From: Chryseobacterium nepalense
GTDB taxonomy: Bacteria; Bacteroidota; Bacteroidia; Flavobacteriales; Weeksellaceae
Assembly (NCBI RefSeq): GCF_023195755.1
Contig: NZ_CP096203.1
Span: 3,038,001 to 3,102,000 of the forward strand
Length of the DNA: 64,000 nucleotides
Direction of reading: 5' to 3'
The notes under the pieces are model-generated. The model worked only from the letters and a program-made list of their open reading frames with translations, had not been told where the DNA came from and did no database searches. Position 1 is the first letter of the stretch. Each line of letters starts with the position of its first letter. A program made the translations under genes and the position numbers. Positions 58,836 to 64,000 of this stretch are shown here, one piece after another.

Positions 58836-61331
58836 ATGGAAAAGTTAAAAAACTATATTCACGGCGAATGGGTCGAAGGAACCGGAAATGGTATTCCTTT
58901 GTACAATGCTGTGACAGGAGAACAGGTTGCTGTTTCTGATACGGAAGGCTTGAATTTTGAACAGGCTCTGGACTATGGAAGAACAGTCGGCTACAAAAAC
59001 CTCTCGTCCATGACATTTTACGATCGTGGAGAAATGCTGAAAAAAGTAGCGCTTTACCTTTTAGAAAGAAAGAAAAAATATTACGATTTATCTTATAAAA
59101 CAGGAGCAACTCATGTAGATTCGTGGGTAGATATTGAGGGCGGTTTCGGTACTTTCTTTACCTACTCAGGGTTGGCAAAGAGAATGCTTCCGAATACGCC
59201 TTTTTGGGTAGATGGGGAAACTCAGAAGATTTCTGCCAACGGAACTTTTTTGGGAACGCATATTTTAACACCAAGCGAAGGTGTTTCTATTCAGATCAAT
59301 GCCTATAACTTCCCGGTTTGGGGAATGTTGGAAAAACTATCTACCTCGTTATTGGCAGGTGTTCCGTCTATTGTAAAACCTTCACCTTATGGTTCATATT
59401 TAACGAACGCCGTTTTCCACGATATGATCGAAAGCGGATTGCTTCCGGAAGGAGCCGTTCAGCTTGTGTGTGGTGAGCCTGGAAATATTCTGGATTACGT
59501 TCAGGATGGAGATTCTGTGTTGTTCACAGGTTCTGCCAATACAGGAAGAAAATTAAAATCGTTACCTTCGGTTGCAGGAAATGCGGTCCGTTTCAATATG
59601 GAAGCAGATTCTCTGAACTGTTCAATCCTTGGTTTGGATGCAAAGCCGGGAACTCCGGAATTTGATCTGTTCATCAAAGAAGTTCGTAACGAAATGACCA
59701 CTAAAGCCGGGCAAAAATGTACAGCGATCCGAAGAATTGTTGTACCTGAGAATTTGATAGGCGATGTTCAGCATGCTTTATCTAAAGCTTTAGACCAGAC
59801 AAAAATCGGTAATCCGTTAAGCAGAGAAACAAGAATGGGATCTTTGGTAGGAAAGCAGCAGTATGATGAAGTCGTTAGAAAAATCAATTTGCTGAAAGCA
59901 GAAACCGAGCTTATTTATGACGGAAAACATGAATTGGTAGATGCCGATTACGAAAACGGAGCCTTCATGAGCCCGAAACTGTTTTTAAATGATAAACCGT
60001 TCGAGAAAAATATTTCTCACGATGTCGAAGCTTTTGGTCCTGTTTCTACGTTAATGCCTTACAAAGATGCCGAAGAAGCTGCGGCGTTGGCAAAAAGAGG
60101 AAAAGGAAGTCTGGTTGGTTCCATCGTTTCTTATGATAATAACTTCGTTGCAGAAACCTCATGGAAAATGGCATCTCAGCACGGAAGAATTTTTGTGTTG
60201 AACAGAGACAGTGCGAAAGAAAGTACAGGTCACGGTTCGCCGCTTCCGACTTTAATGCATGGCGGCCCGGGAAGAGCAGGCGGCGGTGAGGAAATGGGCG
60301 GACTGAACGGTCTTCATTTTTTCCTTCAGAAAACGGCAATTCAGGGTTCTCCGGATATTTTAACGGCAATTACGAAAATTTATCAGCAGGGTGCTGAGAA
60401 AAAATATTCAGACAAACATCCTTTCAGGAAATATTTTGAAGAAGTTGAAGTTGGAGATTCTTTAGAAACCGCAGGAAGAACCGTAACGGATGCGGATATC
60501 GTAAATTTCTCCAATGTTTCATGGGATCATTTTTATGCGCACACCGATGCTACAAGTTTAACGGGAACTATTTTCGATAAAACGGTTGCTCACGGATATT
60601 TTATTCTTTCTGCGGCAGCAGGATTGTTTGTTTCCGGGAAAAAAGGGCCGGTTATTGCGAATTACGGACTGGAAAACTGTTCTTTCTTCAAGCCTGTTTA
60701 TGCCGGAGATACAATCACGGTGTATTTAACAGCGAAAGAAAAGATCAACCGAGGCGTAAAAGGAAGAAATATTCCATCTGGTGTTGTAAAATGGCTGGTT
60801 GAGGTTGTTAATCAAAGAGATGAAATTGTTTGTGTGGCTACAATTTTAACATTAGTAGCAAAACAATCTCCTTTTATTGAGTTAAACCTGAAAAATATTC
60901 AGAAAGCATTAAATGGTTTAACGGAATCTACTCAGCCGGAATGGGGGAAAATGTCGCCTCAGCAAATGATCGAACATCTGGAGCATGGCGTATTAGTAAG
61001 TTTAGGAGAACCGGAAGCTGATAAATGCTTCACGCCTGAAGAAAATCTGGAAAAATGGCAGGATTCGCTGTACAATCACCGGAAAATGCCGAAAGATTTC
61101 CCTGCTCCGTTCTTAGCGGATGATGAAAAACTTTTAGAATTAAGACATAAAAATCTGGAAGCGGCTAAACAATCATTCCTGGACAATCTTAAGAGATTCA
61201 TAATTTATTATAAAGAAAATCCACAGGCTGAGCATATGAATTTCGTGTTCGGGAAACTGAATAAAGAAATGTGGGAATTAATGCACAGAAAACATTTTAC
61301 CCATCATTTTGAGCAGTTTGGATTGATTTAA
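58836..61331 (+). CDS. paaZ: PaaZ ring-opening bifunctional enzyme with extra C-terminal DUF1569-like domain
   Basis: An 831-residue protein against about 680 in E. coli. Residues 1-530 are an aldehyde dehydrogenase with catalytic Cys in G-Q-K-C-T-A-I; about 535-680 form a MaoC-type hotdog hydratase (V-S-W-D-H-F-Y-A-H-T-D, A-H-G-Y-F-I-L-S). The extra 150 residues (from about 683) contain W-G-K-M-S-P-Q-Q-M-I-E-H-L and end H-F-T-H-H-F-E-Q-F-G-L, the pattern of DUF1569 (DinB-like helical domain). The first two domains open the oxepin ring and oxidise the aldehyde; the third is unexplained. Confidence 0.9.
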   Translation: MEKLKNYIHGEWVEGTGNGIPLYNAVTGEQVAVSDTEGLNFEQALDYGRTVGYKNLSSMTFYDRGEMLKKVALYLLERKKKYYDLSYKTGATHVDSWVDIEGGFGTFFTYSGLAKRMLPNTPFWVDGETQKISANGTFLGTHILTPSEGVSIQINAYNFPVWGMLEKLSTSLLAGVPSIVKPSPYGSYLTNAVFHDMIESGLLPEGAVQLVCGEPGNILDYVQDGDSVLFTGSANTGRKLKSLPSVAGNAVRFNMEADSLNCSILGLDAKPGTPEFDLFIKEVRNEMTTKAGQKCTAIRRIVVPENLIGDVQHALSKALDQTKIGNPLSRETRMGSLVGKQQYDEVVRKINLLKAETELIYDGKHELVDADYENGAFMSPKLFLNDKPFEKNISHDVEAFGPVSTLMPYKDAEEAAALAKRGKGSLVGSIVSYDNNFVAETSWKMASQHGRIFVLNRDSAKESTGHGSPLPTLMHGGPGRAGGGEEMGGLNGLHFFLQKTAIQGSPDILTAITKIYQQGAEKKYSDKHPFRKYFEEVEVGDSLETAGRTVTDADIVNFSNVSWDHFYAHTDATSLTGTIFDKTVAHGYFILSAAAGLFVSGKKGPVIANYGLENCSFFKPVYAGDTITVYLTAKEKINRGVKGRNIPSGVVKWLVEVVNQRDEIVCVATILTLVAKQSPFIELNLKNIQKALNGLTESTQPEWGKMSPQQMIEHLEHGVLVSLGEPEADKCFTPEENLEKWQDSLYNHRKMPKDFPAPFLADDEKLLELRHKNLEAAKQSFLDNLKRFIIYYKENPQAEHMNFVFGKLNKEMWELMHRKHFTHHFEQFGLI

Positions 61332-61391
61332 TTGAAAATAATTAATAAATTTATAAACCCTTTCAGTCATTGTTCTGGAAGGGATTTTAAT

Positions 61392-62102
61392 ATGAATCAT
61401 ATAAAGACTTTTTTTGCGGCATTATTTATTACAATCATTTTTAATTCTTGTCGAAAAGAGGAATATAATGATTCATATATTTTAGAAGAGAAATTTGTTG
61501 ATAATGTACATATTGGCAGACAATCAAAATCAAAAGTTGAAGTTAAAAAATTTACCAATCTAAAAACCAGAGATACATTTGTGTTAGTAGTCTTTTATGA
61601 TTTGAAAAAAAGCTGGGTTGAAACAAAAGATGGTTATTTTCATCATTGGGAACAAACCCATTGTTACTACTTCGATAAAGATGGTCTTACAGGAATAAAT
61701 GCCGAAATTTCAGATTTCAACAATGATGGGTTTAAGGATTTTACTTTTCAAAGCGGAATAGCAGCAAGAGGCGGAAATGTTATCAAGACACTATTTATCT
61801 ATAATCCCGAAAGTAAAAATTTTACTCTTATTAAAAACTCAGATTCTTTTCCAAACTTAAGCTACAATTCAACATTAAACTGCATTAATTCTCTTATTTT
61901 AACGGGATCTACAACTACCAGTTTTCTTAGAATTAAGGGAGATTCTTTAGATGAGTTTGCAAGAGTAGATGTGTCGGACAAAATTTTAGTTGAAGAAAAA
62001 GATTCTTCAGGGAAATTTAGAATTATCGAAGAAAAAATATTTACTGGTAATGACGAAGATTTTTACAGAACATATAAAAACTATAAACCTTTGGAATTTT
62101 GA
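61392..62102 (+). CDS. Predicted lipoprotein of unknown function
   Basis: A 236-residue protein with a lipoprotein signal (M-N-H-I-K-T-F-F-A-A-L-F-I-T-I-I-F-N-S-C). The ATG at 61392 is preferred over an in-frame TTG just after paaZ. The mature part has beta-rich sequence with D-F-N-N-D-G-F-K-D-F, which resembles an FG-GAP/calcium-binding repeat. Function unknown. It is 6 bp from the glycosylase gene downstream. Confidence 0.65.
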   Translation: MNHIKTFFAALFITIIFNSCRKEEYNDSYILEEKFVDNVHIGRQSKSKVEVKKFTNLKTRDTFVLVVFYDLKKSWVETKDGYFHHWEQTHCYYFDKDGLTGINAEISDFNNDGFKDFTFQSGIAARGGNVIKTLFIYNPESKNFTLIKNSDSFPNLSYNSTLNCINSLILTGSTTTSFLRIKGDSLDEFARVDVSDKILVEEKDSSGKFRIIEEKIFTGNDEDFYRTYKNYKPLEF

Positions 62103-62108
62103 TATCTT

Positions 62109-62795
62109 ATGAAGAACTTCGGAGAAAAAGTCATAGAATTTAATAAAAAATTAAGCTATAACGGAAATCTTCCCGATGATTTTCATGTACTGAATCCTTA
62201 TCTTGATAATCCCGAAACGTTACTGGTGATGGAAGAGTTTTATCATAAATATTATAGTGACAATCATCAAAGGAAATTTTTAGTTGGAATCAATCCCAGT
62301 CGCCATGGAGCCGGAGTTACCGGTGTGCCCTTCACGGATACCAAACGTCTGGAAAGTGTTTGCGGCATAAAAATGATTTCTGCTTATACGCATGAAGTTT
62401 CATCCGTTTTTGTCTATGATATGATTTCTGAATATGGTGGTGCAAAAGAATTTTATAAAGAAATTTACATTAATTCACCATTTCCGTTGGCCATTGTCAG
62501 AAAATCGAAAGGTAGCTGGATTAATGCCAATTACTACGATGATAAAGCTCTATTTAATGATGTTAAAGATTTTATGATTGATTCTTTAAAAAAACACATC
62601 AGCCTTAACCTGGATACGTCCGAAGTTTTTATCATGGGTAAAAAAAATGCAGACTTTATTTCGAAACTTAATCAGGAAGCTCAACTTTTTGGAAAAATGA
62701 CCGTGCTGGAACATCCCAGGTATATTCAGCAATATAAATCAAAAGAGAAACAACTGTATATTGATAAATATATTTTAGCTTTAAAAAATACCTAA
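62109..62795 (+). CDS. SMUG2-like uracil-DNA glycosylase family protein (DUF4918)
   Basis: A 228-residue protein with G-I-N-P-S-R-H-G-A-G-V-T-G-V-P-F-T-D-T-K, the first active-site motif of SMUG2 (equivalent to G-M-N-P-G of SMUG1), and L-E-H-P-R-Y-I-Q-Q-Y near the C-terminus in the place of the H-P-S loop. It likely removes uracil or a damaged pyrimidine from DNA. Its stop overlaps the start of the helicase gene (TAATG), so they are coupled. Confidence 0.8.
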   Translation: MKNFGEKVIEFNKKLSYNGNLPDDFHVLNPYLDNPETLLVMEEFYHKYYSDNHQRKFLVGINPSRHGAGVTGVPFTDTKRLESVCGIKMISAYTHEVSSVFVYDMISEYGGAKEFYKEIYINSPFPLAIVRKSKGSWINANYYDDKALFNDVKDFMIDSLKKHISLNLDTSEVFIMGKKNADFISKLNQEAQLFGKMTVLEHPRYIQQYKSKEKQLYIDKYILALKNT

Positions 62796-64000
62796 TGAAT
62801 TCATTTCCACAAGGGATACAATTTAAATATAGCTGGAGAAAGTATCAGCAAAACTTATTAGATCATCTTGATGATTATTTTCCAGATAAGCATCTTCATA
62901 TTGTTGCTCCTCCCGGTTCTGGGAAAACAGTTTTGGGATTGGAAATCATGTTAAGGTTGAATAAACCTGCTTTAATTGTCACACCCAATTTAGCCATCCG
63001 AAGCCAATGGATACAAAGATTCTGTGAATTGTTTCTTGATGAACAAGTAATACCTGAATGGATTTCAACAGATATTAAAAATCCGGGTCTTCTTACTGTA
63101 ACCACGTATCAGGCAATTCATGCGGCATGTAATAGCAAAACCGAAACTATCAACAAGAATTATCCGGATCCTAAATTCGATATTTCGTCAATAATTAAGA
63201 TCCTGAAAAAGCAGAATATTTCGACTTTTATTCTGGATGAAGCTCATCATCTGAAAAGTTCTTGGTGGAAGAGTATTACAGATATTAAAGAAATAATTTC
63301 ACCCACTATCGTTGCGCTCACGGCAACACCTCCTTTTGACGTTTCCGGACCGGAATGGGAAAGATATATTCAGCTGAATGGTTCTGTGGATATTGAAATA
63401 TCGGTTCCTGAGCTAATGCTTGAAGGAGATCTTTGTCCGCATCAGGATTTGGTATATTTCGCGACTCCTACTAAAAAAGAAAAATATGCTATTGAAAGGT
63501 ATTATGAAACCGCGAGAATTTTTTTTGAGGAATTAAAAACAGATAAGATTTTATTGTATGCCTTTGAAAATCATCCTGTCTATCAAAATCCTGAGATGCA
63601 TCTTGAATGGATTTATGAAAATCTTTCATCATATACTTCGGGTTTGGCCTATTTAAATTTCAAAGAAAAAAAAATTGCAGATATCCATTTTGAAATAATT
63701 GATGATCAACGAAAAATTGTTCCGGCATTTAATTTTTTCTGGCTTGAAGAATTGCTGTATTCTTACTTTTTTACTTTTGATAATTATTTTAGCGATTTTA
63801 GGGAACACCGTACGAATCTTGAAAGCAGATTGAGAAGAAACGGATTTCTTGAAAAGAAAAGGATAAGTTTTTTTGATAACAAAAGTCTAAACCAGTTCTT
63901 TAGTTTAAGCATGGGAAAACTTGAGGGAATAAAAGATATTGTTGATTTTGAATTCTCTGTACTGAAAGATGATCTGAAAATGGTTATCCTTACCGACTTT
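62795..64000 (+). CDS. SF2 DEAH-type helicase, N-terminal part (cut by right window edge)
   Basis: 402 codons from an ATG that overlaps the previous stop by one base, running to the window edge without a stop. Walker A is A-P-P-G-S-G-K-T (about residue 45), motif Ia I-V-T-P-N-L, motif II D-E-A-H-H and motif III L-T-A-T-P. The region after motif III is not a standard helicase lobe (a long hydrophobic/aromatic insert about residues 270-370), and the C-terminal RecA domain is outside. Coupling to a uracil-DNA glycosylase points to DNA repair or to a defence function. Confidence 0.85.
   Translation, partial: MNSFPQGIQFKYSWRKYQQNLLDHLDDYFPDKHLHIVAPPGSGKTVLGLEIMLRLNKPALIVTPNLAIRSQWIQRFCELFLDEQVIPEWISTDIKNPGLLTVTTYQAIHAACNSKTETINKNYPDPKFDISSIIKILKKQNISTFILDEAHHLKSSWWKSITDIKEIISPTIVALTATPPFDVSGPEWERYIQLNGSVDIEISVPELMLEGDLCPHQDLVYFATPTKKEKYAIERYYETARIFFEELKTDKILLYAFENHPVYQNPEMHLEWIYENLSSYTSGLAYLNFKEKKIADIHFEIIDDQRKIVPAFNFFWLEELLYSYFFTFDNYFSDFREHRTNLESRLRRNGFLEKKRISFFDNKSLNQFFSLSMGKLEGIKDIVDFEFSVLKDDLKMVILTDF

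Noticed and set aside
61332-61391. Start of the lipoprotein gene directly at the end of paaZ
   Set aside because: It would need a TTG start and puts 20 residues before a perfect lipoprotein signal; the ATG at 61392 is better.

Overview
The window reads as chromosome of a Bacteroidota bacterium of the Chryseobacterium type (Flavobacteriia, Weeksellaceae). This is inferred from the AT-rich, densely coded DNA, from families typical of the phylum (DUF2851, DUF4254, DUF4292, DUF6261, GH92, SMUG2-type uracil-DNA glycosylase, bacillithiol enzyme BshA), from many short secreted proteins and lipoproteins, and from -7 boxes of the form TAnnTTTG. I saw no rRNA, tRNA, CRISPR array, transposase or integrase.

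Layout. 1-5.6 kb: the 5' part of a UvrD/AddA-like helicase (runs off the left edge), two tandem paralogous secreted proteins, a GNAT acetyltransferase, a PspC-domain protein and a DUF2851 protein. 5.6-9.0 kb: a three-gene minus-strand cluster of exported proteins headed by a 581-residue lipoprotein with a complete JAMM metalloprotease motif. 9.0-10.4 kb: repeats around a DUF6261 gene. 10.5-14.1 kb: GH3 glycosidase, unknown protein, bshA. 14.2-21.9 kb: a lipoprotein, ribA, then a cell-envelope cluster (flippase, nucleotidyltransferase, DUF4292, EnvC-like, TatA, DUF4254). 22-31.2 kb: dihydroorotase, an azoreductase/HxlR divergent pair, an AraC regulator with an aldo/keto reductase, a GH92 mannosidase and a two-component system. 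31.3-33.0 kb: a DUF1573 protein and a 2,4-dienoyl-CoA-reductase-type SDR.

33.3-37.0 kb is the most unusual coding block: a tight five-gene plus-strand operon with a DUF2589 protein, two unknown proteins, a cytoplasmic subtilisin-like protease with a complete catalytic triad, and a 66-residue protein that looks like a free-standing subtilisin propeptide (I9-type inhibitor). I know of no described system with this composition. 37-45.6 kb holds a phosphodiesterase-fold enzyme, a TetR regulator, clpB, a membrane-protein/histidine-kinase/response-regulator cluster and an M43-type metalloprotease; 45.7-47.5 kb is an M1 aminopeptidase.

47.9-61.3 kb is a nearly complete aerobic phenylacetate degradation operon in the order paaK-E-A-B-C-D-G-H, two small unknown genes, paaI, a four-helix-bundle gene, paaJ, paaY, paaZ. 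PaaK makes phenylacetyl-CoA, PaaABC(D)E epoxidises it, PaaG isomerises to the oxepin, PaaZ opens and oxidises the ring, and PaaJ and PaaH finish beta-oxidation; no paaF is visible. PaaZ carries an extra C-terminal DUF1569-like domain. Almost every gap longer than 50 bp in this operon is filled by a hairpin-forming array of degenerate 8-bp units, in two sequence families with the same period. The promoter and a 14-bp palindromic operator candidate sit directly ahead of paaK.

61.4-64 kb holds a lipoprotein, a SMUG2-like DNA glycosylase and, overlapping it by one base, the start of an SF2 helicase cut by the right edge.
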